This document shows, piece by piece, positions 1 to 7,771 of a stretch of DNA of 27,241 nt (position 1 is the stretch's first letter; each line of letters starts with the position of its first letter). The notes beneath the pieces are model-generated. The model searched no databases. It had not been told where the DNA came from and saw nothing but the letters and a program-made list of their open reading frames with translations. The stretch comes from an uncultured Lachnospiraceae bacterium (GTDB lineage: Bacteria > Bacillota > Clostridia > Lachnospirales > Lachnospiraceae), in NCBI GenBank assembly GCA_900557385.1, contig USSP01000001.1:1-27241 (forward strand), read 5' to 3'. The position numbers and the translations under genes are program-made.

Positions 1-1
1 G

Positions 2-928
2 AATAGCGCTGGAAATAGTGCAGGCGTGGCAGCTCTGGTCACCCCTCCGGCAGCCCCTGTACCGGGAACAGAAACCGTGGCGCCTTTGCCGGAGACCAAA
101 CCCACAGCCCCGGCACGCAAGCCCTCCGGTAATGGAATCCAGGCGGAACCCGCTGACGATGGCGACCTGGCAATGCCCTTCCTCCGCAATGAGGATGGAA
201 AAGAGGGCTGGGATGTCATTACCGAAGAGGCTGCCCAGGCAGAGGAAGGGGCAAGCCTGGTGGTTGACATGAACGGTGCCACCATTGTGCCCGCGGATGT
301 TTTTGAAGAAATCCAGGGCAGAGACATCACCATCGAATTTGACTTAGGAAACGGTATCACCTGGAAGGTGAACGGACAGAGCATCCAGAGCGGAAATGTG
401 GGAGACATTGATTTTGGCGTGAAGCTTGGAGCTGATGCCAACGACACCATCCCTGTGGATGTCATCAACAACATCACCGGAGAGCGGATGTCCATGAATC
501 TGAGCCTTGCCTACGATGGGGAGTTTGGTTTCCAGGCAGTGCTGAACGTGAACATTGGTTCCCATAACGCCGGACTCTTTGCAAATCTGTTTTATTATAA
601 TGAAAGAACAGGAAAGCTGGAGTTTATCTGTGCCGGAGAAATCGGCGCAGACGGTAGCGTGGACTTGACCTTCAGCCACGCATCGGAGTACACCATCGTC
701 ATTGATGCCCAGTCCATGGAGCAGGAGGCAGCTGCCGCCCTGACGGATGACGCGGCTCCGGATGGTAACGGCTCCGCTGCCGCCGATGGCACTGACCAGT
801 CCGTAACACCCGCCACCGTGGAGGATACCACCAGCTACACCTGGCTCATCCTCCTTGCAGTCCTCGCAGCCCTTGCCCTATCCGGCATTGTGCTTGCCCT
901 CAGACACCGCAAGGAATCGGAGGAGTGA
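2..928 (+). CDS. Membrane-anchored surface protein, C-terminal part (5' end outside window)
   Basis: The frame is open from base 2, so the gene begins upstream of the window; the GTG at 26 has no ribosome binding site and is not a likely start. The visible part opens with a Pro/Ala/Thr-rich linker, then a folded stretch (roughly residues 45-230 counted from the GTG) rich in beta-type sequence with alternating hydrophobic and polar residues, then an acidic Ala/Asp/Gly linker. It ends with one hydrophobic helix (about 272-292, WLILLAVLAALALSGIVLAL) and a short positive tail RHRKESEE. There is no LPxTG motif, so anchoring is by the membrane helix rather than by sortase. This layout is that of an extracellular Firmicutes surface protein. 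Its ligand or enzymatic role, if any, lies in the missing N-terminal part and cannot be named. Codon use is GC-rich compared with the genes after 6.2 kb. Confidence 0.7.
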   Translation, partial: NSAGNSAGVAALVTPPAAPVPGTETVAPLPETKPTAPARKPSGNGIQAEPADDGDLAMPFLRNEDGKEGWDVITEEAAQAEEGASLVVDMNGATIVPADVFEEIQGRDITIEFDLGNGITWKVNGQSIQSGNVGDIDFGVKLGADANDTIPVDVINNITGERMSMNLSLAYDGEFGFQAVLNVNIGSHNAGLFANLFYYNERTGKLEFICAGEIGADGSVDLTFSHASEYTIVIDAQSMEQEAAAALTDDAAPDGNGSAAADGTDQSVTPATVEDTTSYTWLILLAVLAALALSGIVLALRHRKESEE

Positions 929-947
929 TAGAATAAGAGTAATCAAT

Positions 948-971
948 AGGCTCTGCCACACGGCAGAGCCT
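948..971 (+). terminator. Hairpin downstream of the surface protein gene
   Basis: A perfect 10-bp stem AGGCTCTGCC / GGCAGAGCCT with a 4-base ACAC loop starts 20 bases after the stop codon. The following bases (GTTTGCTG) are only moderately T-rich, so termination is likely but not certain. Confidence 0.65.
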
Positions 972-1120
972 GTTTGCTGTGGTACGCTAATCCATTCACC
1001 ATCTATGTTCCAGCGTGTGTGATTCCCTTCTGTGGGTGAAAGATTATTTAAGTCTTGAGTCTTTGCGATAGTTGTATTATGCTATTGTGCAACCATGCAG
1101 AATGGCTTCACAATTCACGT

Positions 1121-1136
1121 AGGAGGACAGCCTGTG
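1121..1136 (+). promoter_or_regulatory. Ribosome binding site and GTG that decide the AraC start
   Basis: AGGAGG at 1121-1126 lies 7 bases before GTG at 1134. The frame opened by this GTG reads VKYLHTLALEQKENAKHGE, a good regulator N-terminus, but it is one frame away from the rest of the regulator. This shows where translation was meant to begin. Confidence 0.75.
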
Positions 1137-2014
1137 AAATATCTTCATACCCTGGCTCTGGAACAAAAGGAAAATGCGAAACACGGAGAAACCACCTTCC
1201 CCGTGCAAGATATATTACCAATCTGACGGAACCCGGGCAGGTGGTCACCACCCACTGGCATGAGGAAGCGGAGTTTACACTGATTACCCGGGGCGCATGC
1301 CTCTACCACATTGATCTGGTGGACTACGAGGTGCAGGAAGGGGATCTCTTATTTATCCCGCCATTACTGCTCCATTCCATTTCTGCACAGCTGAAGGAAA
1401 AAGCCACATCAGAAACCTATGTGTTCCACATGAATTTTCTGGGTGGAAACTCCGCAGATATCTGTTCCATCCGCTATTTCAAACCCATTATGGACAGAGA
1501 GATCACCATGCCCTATCTGATGAAGAAGGATCACCCGGCATATGCCTCTCTTCTGGAGATTTTCCAACAGACCCATGCTCTGTATGAAGAAAAACCGGCA
1601 GGCTATGAACTGGCTTTGAAGGCGTTGCTTTTGCAACTGTTTTTTGTATTGCTTCAGTACAGCGAGAAAAACACCTCCCCGGATCTGGGCAAAACCTCAG
1701 ACAAACTGAAACAGGTGCTGGACTATATTGAGCTCCACTACACCGAACCCATCGCCGTTTCTGAACTGGCCAGACTTTGCCATTTCAGCGATTATTATTT
1801 CATGCGTTTTTTCAAAAAGCACATGAACATGACCTGCGTGGAGTACATCGTCAGCCTCCGCCTGGAGAAATCCGTGGAACTCTTTAAGGAAGGCAACACC
1901 TCCATCCTGGATGTCTCCCTCTCCGTAGGTTTCCGCAACCTCTCCTACTTCCACCGTGCCTTTAAGAAGAAGTACCATATGACCCCACTGGTGTTTATTA
2001 AGGATTTGGAATAG
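1134..2014 (+). pseudogene. AraC-family transcriptional regulator with cupin domain, apparent frameshift near the 5' end
   Basis: This is a cytoplasmic DNA-binding regulator of the AraC type. A cupin-like effector domain comes first (THWHEEAEFTLITRG, then a typical EGDLLFIPP turn) and the C-terminal ~100 residues carry two helix-turn-helix units (ISVSELARLCHFSDYYFMRF-like and ILDVSLSVGFRNLSYFHRAFKKKY). The main frame is open from 1055 but only by a TTG without a binding site, and its first ~50 residues do not look like protein. The strong site at 1121 drives a GTG at 1134 whose frame stops at 1224-1226. Restoring one base near 1203-1206 (GTGCA to GTGGCA) gives a continuous protein of about 293 residues with ...FPVARYITNL. 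This is either a real inactivating deletion or a sequence error. No partner gene is adjacent, so its target is unknown. Confidence 0.8.
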
Positions 2015-2033
2015 CTGTGTTATTTTTTATCAA

Positions 2034-2064
2034 TACTTAAAACCAATGCTTAAAATGCTTAAAA
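2034..2064 (+). repeat. Three CTTAAAA direct repeats upstream of a promoter
   Basis: TACTTAAAA (2034-2042), TGCTTAAAA (2047-2055) and TGCTTAAAA (2056-2064) stand directly before the -35 box at 2068. Spacings are 13 and 9 bases. They could be a regulator binding array or chance in an AT-rich spacer. Confidence 0.4.
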
Positions 2065-2067
2065 GAG

Positions 2068-2096
2068 TTGTCTGTTTCTGGCGTATATGGTAAAAT
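2068..2096 (+). promoter_or_regulatory. SigA-type promoter of the beta-helix surface protein
   Basis: A -35 box TTGTCT (2068-2073) and a -10 box TAAAAT (2091-2096) are separated by 17 bases. The predicted transcript begins near 2103, downstream of the upstream in-frame TTG at 2068, which supports the start at 2146. Confidence 0.55.
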
Positions 2097-2145
2097 TTAC
2101 GCACGTATATGTAATGGGATATATCAAACAGAAAGGAGGTTCTAT

Positions 2146-3930
2146 TTGAAAAGAAAAGCATTATTAGTATTGGGGCTGTCAGTTACACTGGCTTGCACGA
2201 ATGCAGTATCGGTGTATGCTGCCGGGGGAGGTACTTCTACTGTAGCCCAGAGTAACCAAAATAGTAAAGTGGAAGCCACAGGCAACGAACATAAGGTCGT
2301 AGGCGATGTATCCGTAGCTGGAGATGGTGAAACTGCTGTAAAGACATCTGGCGCTGCCATGGTCACTGTGCAGGGTAATGTTTCCGTGAATGGTAATGGA
2401 ACTACAGGTGTCGAGGGTACGGGTTCATCCTTTGTCAATGTGCGCGGTGGTATTACAGCAAAAGGTCAAACAACACCCCTAGGAGTAAGTGCAGAAAAAG
2501 CTTCCTGGGTCAAAGTGGGTGGAATAGTCGAGGCAGATGGTGAGCAAGCCGTTGGCATAAACTCGAAGGGAGAGGTTGATGCAAGAGGCGTTTTGGTAAA
2601 CGGTTCTGACAGTACAGGAGTAAATGCAAATAATGGCGGCAATATTACGATTTACAACGATGTCAAAGTAGTGGAGCGTAACAGGGGAACGTACAGCGGA
2701 CCGGTAAGCGGTGTGAAAACGGAGAGCAATGGACAGGTCACCGTAGAAGGGAATGTAGAAGTTGAGGGAATAGGTTCTATAGGGATAAAAGCTGCTCAGG
2801 GAGAAGTCACTGTAAACGGAAACGTCAAAGCCTCTGGAACCAAAAGCAACAGCGGTGATGAAACGGTTGGCATTTCAGCGAGTAGTTCAGAGGTAAACGT
2901 TAAGGGCGATGTGACTTCCGATGGCAAAGGAATCCATATTATTAAAAGTTCTAGCTGGAAAAATTCAAAAGTAACTGTGGACGGTAGTGTTACTGGCAGT
3001 TCAGGTGTTGTAATCAATAATGGTTCAGATGTTACGGTAGGTGGAGATGTCACAGCAACGGATGGAACAGGACTGGATATTACACTGAATGAACTTACAG
3101 GACAAGGGAAAATTAACCTGGGAACACTGAACGTGACAAAAGAGGGTGAGACAGGAGTTCTTCTAGATGTAAGTAAGGTAAGCATATATGACATCGAAGG
3201 ATTCATACAGGCAATGCCGGAAGTTAACCTCTTTGAAATCAATGTAAAGCAAGGCGACTATTTCGGTATAAATGATGGTACGAACGGGGATACCATTAAA
3301 GGAACAGGCATCTTAAAGAAAGAGGCAGCAGATAAAATACTGAAACAGAAGGTCAACTATCATTTAAGAGCAGAAAATACATCCAATGGCACCATCTCCT
3401 TAGAACATGAGAAGGCTGCAGAGGGCACTACTGTTAAATTCTATGTGAAAGCAGTGGATGGCTATCAGGTAAAGGGCGTATCTGCCGGGAAAGCCACGGT
3501 AATCGACAATGGGGATGGCTCCTACAGCATCATCGTACCGAGAGGCGGCGGTGTGAATATCTCAGCCATCATCGAGGCGGTCATGAGAGAAGAACAGGGT
3601 GGACAAAGCGCAGCATCCAATGAAAAGTATTCGGCATCCTTTGTAAAGTATGCAGCAGGACAGAAACAGGCACAACAGCTCATAAAGAGTGTCGCACCGG
3701 GTGGAAACTGTGTAGTGGAATTAGAGGATTTTGTCAGCTTTAACAGAAAGACCCTGGAAGCTCTGGCGAAAAGACCGGATGTATCCATGACAGTTATTTA
3801 TAAATGGAACGGTGTCAAATACAAAGTAACCATTCCGGCAGGCTACAATGTGCTGGATTTGCTGAATGAGGATGGCTATTGCGGATGCTTGTATCTCAAT
3901 GCCATATTCGGTTCAGAAGTGGTAGAGTAA
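2146..3930 (+). CDS. Secreted beta-helix-like repeat protein with Lachnospiraceae-type C-terminal domain
   Basis: The start is TTG 2146, because AAAGGAGG at 2132-2139 lies 6 bases before it and the frame then opens with a signal peptide (LKRKALLVLGLSVTLACTNAVSVYA, cleavage likely before AGG); this gives 594 residues. Residues ~45-330 are a chain of about ten repeats of roughly 20-25 residues, each with a V.V.G.V...G core followed by a Gly-rich turn (for example VTVQGNVSVNGNGTTGV). This pattern is typical of right-handed beta-helix or adhesin-like surface proteins. Two smaller domains follow: one near 430-490 with KFYVKAVDGYQVKGV, and a C-terminal block FNRKTLEALAKRPDVSMTV...IPAGYNVLDLL, which I recognise as a recurring tail of Lachnospiraceae exported proteins. 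No LPxTG motif or C-terminal membrane helix is visible, so it is released or held non-covalently. Function is unknown; adhesion is an inference. Confidence 0.75.
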   Translation: MKRKALLVLGLSVTLACTNAVSVYAAGGGTSTVAQSNQNSKVEATGNEHKVVGDVSVAGDGETAVKTSGAAMVTVQGNVSVNGNGTTGVEGTGSSFVNVRGGITAKGQTTPLGVSAEKASWVKVGGIVEADGEQAVGINSKGEVDARGVLVNGSDSTGVNANNGGNITIYNDVKVVERNRGTYSGPVSGVKTESNGQVTVEGNVEVEGIGSIGIKAAQGEVTVNGNVKASGTKSNSGDETVGISASSSEVNVKGDVTSDGKGIHIIKSSSWKNSKVTVDGSVTGSSGVVINNGSDVTVGGDVTATDGTGLDITLNELTGQGKINLGTLNVTKEGETGVLLDVSKVSIYDIEGFIQAMPEVNLFEINVKQGDYFGINDGTNGDTIKGTGILKKEAADKILKQKVNYHLRAENTSNGTISLEHEKAAEGTTVKFYVKAVDGYQVKGVSAGKATVIDNGDGSYSIIVPRGGGVNISAIIEAVMREEQGGQSAASNEKYSASFVKYAAGQKQAQQLIKSVAPGGNCVVELEDFVSFNRKTLEALAKRPDVSMTVIYKWNGVKYKVTIPAGYNVLDLLNEDGYCGCLYLNAIFGSEVVE

Positions 3931-3959
3931 TTATAAATTAGTACAATGTGAAACAAAAA

Positions 3960-4008
3960 GGCTGTTACACCAGGTGGTTCCAAAATCAGTGGTGTGACAG
4001 CCATTTTT
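3960..4008 (+). terminator. Rho-independent terminator after the beta-helix protein
   Basis: A 13-bp stem GGCTGTTACACCA (3960-3972) / TGGTGTGACAGCC (3990-4002) with one G-T pair is followed by TTTTT at 4004-4008. The T-run directly abuts the -35 element of the next promoter. Confidence 0.85.
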
Positions 4009-4037
4009 GTAACCTTTTTCCCTGCAGAAACATCTAA
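4009..4037 (+). promoter_or_regulatory. ECF-type promoter of the sigma/anti-sigma operon
   Basis: GTAACC (4009-4014) and CATCTAA (4031-4037) are separated by 16 bases. GTAACC plus a C(G/A)TCTAA -10 is the usual form of autoregulated ECF promoters. A second GTAACC copy occurs at 4044-4049. I infer that the sigma factor encoded just downstream reads this promoter itself. Confidence 0.6.
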
Positions 4038-4114
4038 GTATATGTAACCGAAAATAAGAAATCACAGTTCAGTGACTTTGAAGGAAAGTTACATGTACTG
4101 AGAATGGATGAACA

Positions 4115-4648
4115 ATGAACAAACAACAATTTACCAAACAGGTACTGGAGGCGGAGGCATCCCTGTACCATGTGGCACACACCCTGCTTGTGAATGAGGA
4201 GGACTGCGCAGATGCCATCCAAAATGCAATTCTGGCAGCCTACGACAAACTGGGCGACTTAAAGAAAGATGCCTATTTTAAAACCTGGCTTACCCGCATC
4301 CTCATAAACGAGTGCTACCGGATTCTGCGGGTGGACAGACACCATCTCTCTTTTGAGGAACTGGAGGAGGACAATACCTTGCAGCCTCTGGAAAAAAGTT
4401 CCTGCCAGCCGGAACAACGGGTGCTGGAGCAGGACAGTGAAGTGTACCGGGCGGTGTTGGAGCTGGAACTTCCCTACCGGATGCCCTTTGTCCTGTATTA
4501 TGTGGAGGGGTACTCCGTAAAAGAAGTGGCGCGGATTTTGAAAGTATCTGAGGGCACGGTGAAAACACGGATGCACCGGGCACGCAACCAGTTGAAAGCC
4601 ATGCTGCAGGAAACAACAGCGGGGAGAAAGGAGAACACCTATGAATAA
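4115..4648 (+). CDS. ECF-subfamily RNA polymerase sigma factor
   Basis: This 177-residue protein is a standard-length extracytoplasmic-function sigma factor. Region 2 lies at about residues 10-75 (EDCADAIQNAILAAYDKL, then YFKTWLTRILINECYRILR), followed by a variable linker, and region 4 at about 110-165 (LPYRMPFVLYYVEGYSVKEVARILKVSEGTVKTRMHRARNQLKAML). No extra domain is attached. The ATG at 4115 has only a weak binding site (GAATGGATG), but no better in-frame start exists. The stop overlaps the next gene by 8 bases, the usual arrangement for a sigma factor and its membrane anti-sigma partner. The upstream GTAACC-N16-CATCTAA promoter suggests positive autoregulation. The regulon and inducing signal cannot be read from this window. 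Confidence 0.9.
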   Translation: MNKQQFTKQVLEAEASLYHVAHTLLVNEEDCADAIQNAILAAYDKLGDLKKDAYFKTWLTRILINECYRILRVDRHHLSFEELEEDNTLQPLEKSSCQPEQRVLEQDSEVYRAVLELELPYRMPFVLYYVEGYSVKEVARILKVSEGTVKTRMHRARNQLKAMLQETTAGRKENTYE

Positions 4649-6182
4649 GACATTACGATATCAGCAGGGAACATTTGAAATACCGCAGCTTGAGACGGTT
4701 CCCGAAAGCGTCCACCAGTCAGTATTGGGAGCGCTGGAGACCATTCAGAAAAAAGAAGAAAAGGCCGTAATGCATGGAAATGCCCATCTGTCCAGGCGTG
4801 TTCTCTTTCCGCTGGCAGCAACCCTGGTACTTATGACAGGAATGTCAGTTTTTGCAGTAAGTTTGTATGAACAACGCATGAAAAATATCAATCAACAGAA
4901 ATTAGAGGAATATTACCTGCAAATCCAGACCGCCCGGGTGGACAGCTTTCACTATAACCGCCCACTGACAGAGACAGAAAGAAGTCGGTTTGATACCCTG
5001 AATCAGTCATACGAGGAGGAAGGGATGTTTCCCAAGGGAGCACTCACTGTACTGGAATCCCCGGAGGCGTACAAAGGAAAGGGCGTGGGATTTTACGAAT
5101 CCCGCAGCACCTTTTTTCTCCCGGAGCAGGAGCTGACTGATGAGGAACTCCTTCAACTGATAGACTTTTACCATCAGGTCAATTACAGCCTGCAAAAGGT
5201 AGGCGGCCAAATCAAACAGGGAGTGATTCAGGAGCCGGAATCAGAAAACAGTGGTTTGGAACAATCCGTGGCATCGGGTAAAGAACGGCCGTCTGTTCTT
5301 GCCTACGAAGGGGATTTAAGCATCCATTGTATGACGGCAGGAGCTGACTCCATTTATCTGGAGGGGTGGGATGGCATAGAAAAAATGGAAATTGGCAGCA
5401 GTGTTTCCACACCTTTCTTTGCGGACTATGACAGGGCAAAGGGCGATACCTCTCTGCAGCCTTACATTTTTGATATGGTGGAAACACCGGAGGGCGAACT
5501 GTATGTAGCGGTGGTTTTGTGGGATGGCACGGAAGGAAAAACAGGGCAGATCTGGCATCTGGATGCTGATGGAAATTACTTGAATACCTTGGAATTGGGA
5601 GACAAAAAGCCCAGAAAACTGGCGGTGGACGCCCGGGGAAATCTCTATGTGCGTCTAGGGAGCCGGCAGCAGGATGGAACCATTCTTTATGTTTACGACG
5701 GACAGGGAGCGTTTCTCACGAAGATTACCTCTGACCATGATTTTCATGTTGCCAACGGAATCTGCAGGGGAAAAGACGGCAATGTATATATGTTATTTGA
5801 GGACTTTGACAGGCAGACCGTGACTACGAACACAGGAATTCTCCGCATTGATTTGGAGGAAAAACAGGCAGTGGTGGCAGCCCAGCATTTTCTTCCGGAT
5901 CATGGGGCTGCGTATGATGTCCTGGCGCCCGGAGGGGACAGTGATTTTGTCATTCTGGGAATGGATGGGATTTATACTTATGATTTGCAGGATGAAGAAT
6001 CGCAGCTGCGACTGGCAGCCTATGATGCCCCCTGCTCCTTTGAGGGATGCAAAGCCGCAGTTCTTCCCGATGGACGGATGCTCCTCGCCAAACCCACGGA
6101 GTACACGGAAGTCACCGTCGACGGAAAACCCCAGTACCGCTGGAAGGCGGAGGGAACGTGCTTTTATTTCATAGAAAATTGA
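4641..6182 (+). CDS. Probable membrane anti-sigma factor with extracellular propeller-like domain
   Basis: The ATG lies inside the last codons of the sigma gene (8-base overlap), with AAAGGAG just upstream, so the two are translationally coupled. Of 513 residues, the first ~52 are cytoplasmic and would be the sigma-binding part; no zinc-type HxxxCxxC motif is present. One membrane helix follows (about 53-75, VLFPLAATLVLMTGMSVFAVSL). The outer part has a helical region with TDEELLQLIDFYHQVNYSL (~165-185), a stretch seen in clostridial ECF-linked membrane proteins, and from ~225 on a series of beta-rich units such as VETPEGELYVAVV, DARGNLYVRLG, GKDGNVYMLF and LPDGRMLL. These look like blades of an NHL/SMP-30-like propeller. 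The role is inferred from position and topology, since no named anti-sigma domain is recognised. It could sense an envelope ligand through the propeller. Confidence 0.7.
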   Translation: MNKTLRYQQGTFEIPQLETVPESVHQSVLGALETIQKKEEKAVMHGNAHLSRRVLFPLAATLVLMTGMSVFAVSLYEQRMKNINQQKLEEYYLQIQTARVDSFHYNRPLTETERSRFDTLNQSYEEEGMFPKGALTVLESPEAYKGKGVGFYESRSTFFLPEQELTDEELLQLIDFYHQVNYSLQKVGGQIKQGVIQEPESENSGLEQSVASGKERPSVLAYEGDLSIHCMTAGADSIYLEGWDGIEKMEIGSSVSTPFFADYDRAKGDTSLQPYIFDMVETPEGELYVAVVLWDGTEGKTGQIWHLDADGNYLNTLELGDKKPRKLAVDARGNLYVRLGSRQQDGTILYVYDGQGAFLTKITSDHDFHVANGICRGKDGNVYMLFEDFDRQTVTTNTGILRIDLEEKQAVVAAQHFLPDHGAAYDVLAPGGDSDFVILGMDGIYTYDLQDEESQLRLAAYDAPCSFEGCKAAVLPDGRMLLAKPTEYTEVTVDGKPQYRWKAEGTCFYFIEN

Positions 6183-6307
6183 ATGAAAAGAGCAATGACA
6201 GGTGCATTTTTGAACAATAAAATCCAACTGGAATAAGTAAAGAAAAAATGATATTATGATTAAGACAGTATAGGAATGTAAAATAATATGGGATAGGAGG
6301 GAATCTT

Positions 6308-6634
6308 ATGACAAGACAGGAAGTTCTAATGACCTTTGCACAGGGAACCAGAGAAATATTGAAAAGTAATTTATCGAAACTCATTGTCTATGGTTCCTAT
6401 GCCCGTGGTGATTATAAAGAGAATTCAGATATTGATGTTATGATATTAACACCGTTGTCAAAGGAAGAAATAGAGAAGATTGAGAACGATATTTTTAACC
6501 TTGCATTTGATTTGGAACTAGAGTCAGGGATTGTAATTAATCCAGTTCTGGAAAATGAAACTCATTACAAATACTGGTTGGGAGCACTGCCATTCTATAA
6601 TAATGTGGAAAGGGAGGGCATTGTAATTGGATGA
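6308..6634 (+). CDS. MNT-type minimal nucleotidyltransferase (antitoxin-like)
   Basis: This 108-residue protein carries the nucleotidyltransferase signature VYGSYARGDYKENSDIDVMI at about residues 27-46: the GS-x-ARG loop and the two metal-binding Asp of SDID. A later ELESGIVINPVL strand can supply the third acidic position. AGGAGG at 6295-6300 gives a clear start at 6308. The stop overlaps the start of the HEPN gene by 8 bases. In studied MntA-HepT systems the MNT protein neutralises the HEPN RNase by adding AMP to a Tyr near its active site. The same role is inferred here from gene pairing. The catalytic residues appear intact. AT-rich composition and odd location among surface and sigma genes suggest an accessory insertion. 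Confidence 0.85.
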   Translation: MTRQEVLMTFAQGTREILKSNLSKLIVYGSYARGDYKENSDIDVMILTPLSKEEIEKIENDIFNLAFDLELESGIVINPVLENETHYKYWLGALPFYNNVEREGIVIG

Positions 6635-7019
6635 GAGACAAAAAGATTTAAGCAGATATCGAATTACAGAGGCTGAGGATAGTTTGAAAGTAGCTGCACA
6701 TTGTTTAAGGGAAGAATTGTATAAAGATTCGATTAACCGTTCTTATTATGCTACATTTTATGCGGTAAAAGCTGTATTGGCATTGAGCACAGTTGATTTT
6801 AAACGGCATAAAGATGTTATGGGATACTTTAATAAAGAATATGTAGCTAAGGAAATATTTCCACGCGAACTTGGAAGAAGGATTGGAATATTACAGAGAG
6901 TACGCGAGAAAAGCGATTATGATGATTTTTATATCGCATCGAGGGAAAAAGCCAATGAACAGTTTCAAACAGCAGAATTGGTTATCAACGAAGTGAAAAA
7001 ATATTTGGAAAAGAATTAA
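6627..7019 (+). CDS. HEPN-domain protein (HepT-like toxin partner) with altered RNase motif
   Basis: This 130-residue all-helical protein belongs to the HEPN family. The start is TTG 6627, 8 bases after AGGGAGGG and overlapping the MNT stop. The diagnostic segment INRSYYATFYAVKAVLAL lies at residues ~36-53. Family members usually have R-x(4-6)-H here, often as RxYYAxFH, forming the RNase site. In this copy Arg38 is present but the expected His at 45 is Tyr. The second half (REKSDYDDFYIASREKANEQFQTAELVINEVKKYL) is typical. With its MNT neighbour it forms a toxin-antitoxin-like pair, but the missing His suggests reduced or lost ribonuclease activity. The pair may be in decay, or may act through binding rather than cleavage. 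Confidence 0.85.
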   Translation: MDERQKDLSRYRITEAEDSLKVAAHCLREELYKDSINRSYYATFYAVKAVLALSTVDFKRHKDVMGYFNKEYVAKEIFPRELGRRIGILQRVREKSDYDDFYIASREKANEQFQTAELVINEVKKYLEKN

Positions 7020-7063
7020 CAGTCAAGACAGTTCTTTAATTACAGACAATGTATAAAATTATG

Positions 7064-7109
7064 GGTGTAATATGTAAATATCAAAATTTATATATTACAC
7101 CTGTTTTTA
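7064..7109 (+). terminator. Terminator-like hairpin after the MNT/HEPN pair
   Basis: The 10-bp stem GGTGTAATAT (7064-7073) / ATATTACACC (7092-7101) is followed by GTTTTTA. The stem is AT-rich but perfect. Confidence 0.65.
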
Positions 7110-7113
7110 TGGT

Positions 7114-7335
7114 ATGATGATTCATAGTTATCATTATGACAAAGTATCTCCAGGTGATAAAAAGATTTTTTGTAAAATATCAGGCTGGGGTGTTATCTTT
7201 ATTGGAATTGGTCTTTTAGTGACTGCTATCATAATCGGCATAACAGATTCAGCATTAAGTTTTATCGCTTTTGTATTGGGTTTTGTTGTGGGAGTGGTGC
7301 TGCTGATTTATGCAGGGGTAAAATATAACCGCTAA
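7114..7335 (+). pseudogene. Small membrane protein, probably N-terminally truncated
   Basis: The frame encodes 73 residues: a polar start HYDKVSPGDKKIFCKISG, then two hydrophobic helices (about 25-43 and 48-68) separated by a very short turn, and a NR end. The arrangement resembles the C-terminal two thirds of DUF3784-type small membrane proteins, which carry one more N-terminal helix. No ribosome binding site precedes the ATG, and the terminator hairpin of the previous operon ends only 5 bases upstream. I therefore read it as a remnant rather than an expressed gene. The family assignment is tentative. Confidence 0.4.
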
Positions 7336-7771
7336 TAGAGAAGAAAGTTCCGGTTTATAGGACTGATGAAACCAGAAGTTTACATAATTCTGCTTTCAAA
7401 CCTATAAGCTGTGGTAAAAGGCATGTCTTATATGTAGAATTTTAAGGGCATGTTGCAACTTCAACCTATAATATTCGCCAGAAACTGGTCCTTATGGGTA
7501 AAAATTACTGAAAAAATTGACAGTGGAGGCTTAAAAGCCCTTTCATAGACATATAAGGGCTATAAAATGAACCTTCTTATAGGTAGTTCTTCAATTCTCA
7601 GGGGGAAAAGTAACCCATAAGAGCCATAGAAAATTGTAGTTTATGGGTTATCATCAATTTTATAAAGGAATTCCTGTCATGGCAAATACGCGAAGATAAA
7701 GTATTCACTGCATACGATTGCAGATTAGTGGAACAACGGAAAGTGAAAGGGATAAAGGGGGATAGATTGAC
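7336..7771. other. Non-coding stretch with several inverted repeats
   Basis: No credible gene is seen. The stretch holds a perfect 10-bp inverted repeat TAACCCATAA / TTATGGGTTA (7611-7620 and 7641-7650), an AGCCCTT / AAGGGCT pair (7536-7542 and 7555-7561), and four copies of the heptamer TTATAGG/CCTATAA (7355, 7401, 7465, 7577). Part may be degraded sequence belonging to the HipA remnant downstream. Confidence 0.5.

Noticed and set aside
344..831. Minus-strand open frames opposite the first surface protein
   Set aside because: They lie wholly inside a well-supported plus-strand gene with GC-rich third positions, which commonly open antisense frames.
2300..3100. Possible DNA tandem repeats or CRISPR-like array in the beta-helix gene
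   Set aside because: The repetition is at the protein level with varied DNA; no identical repeats with regular spacers are present.
2800..3240. Minus-strand frame opposite the beta-helix protein
   Set aside because: The repeat structure of the plus-strand gene produces a Ser/Thr/Pro-rich shadow; no start site is seen.
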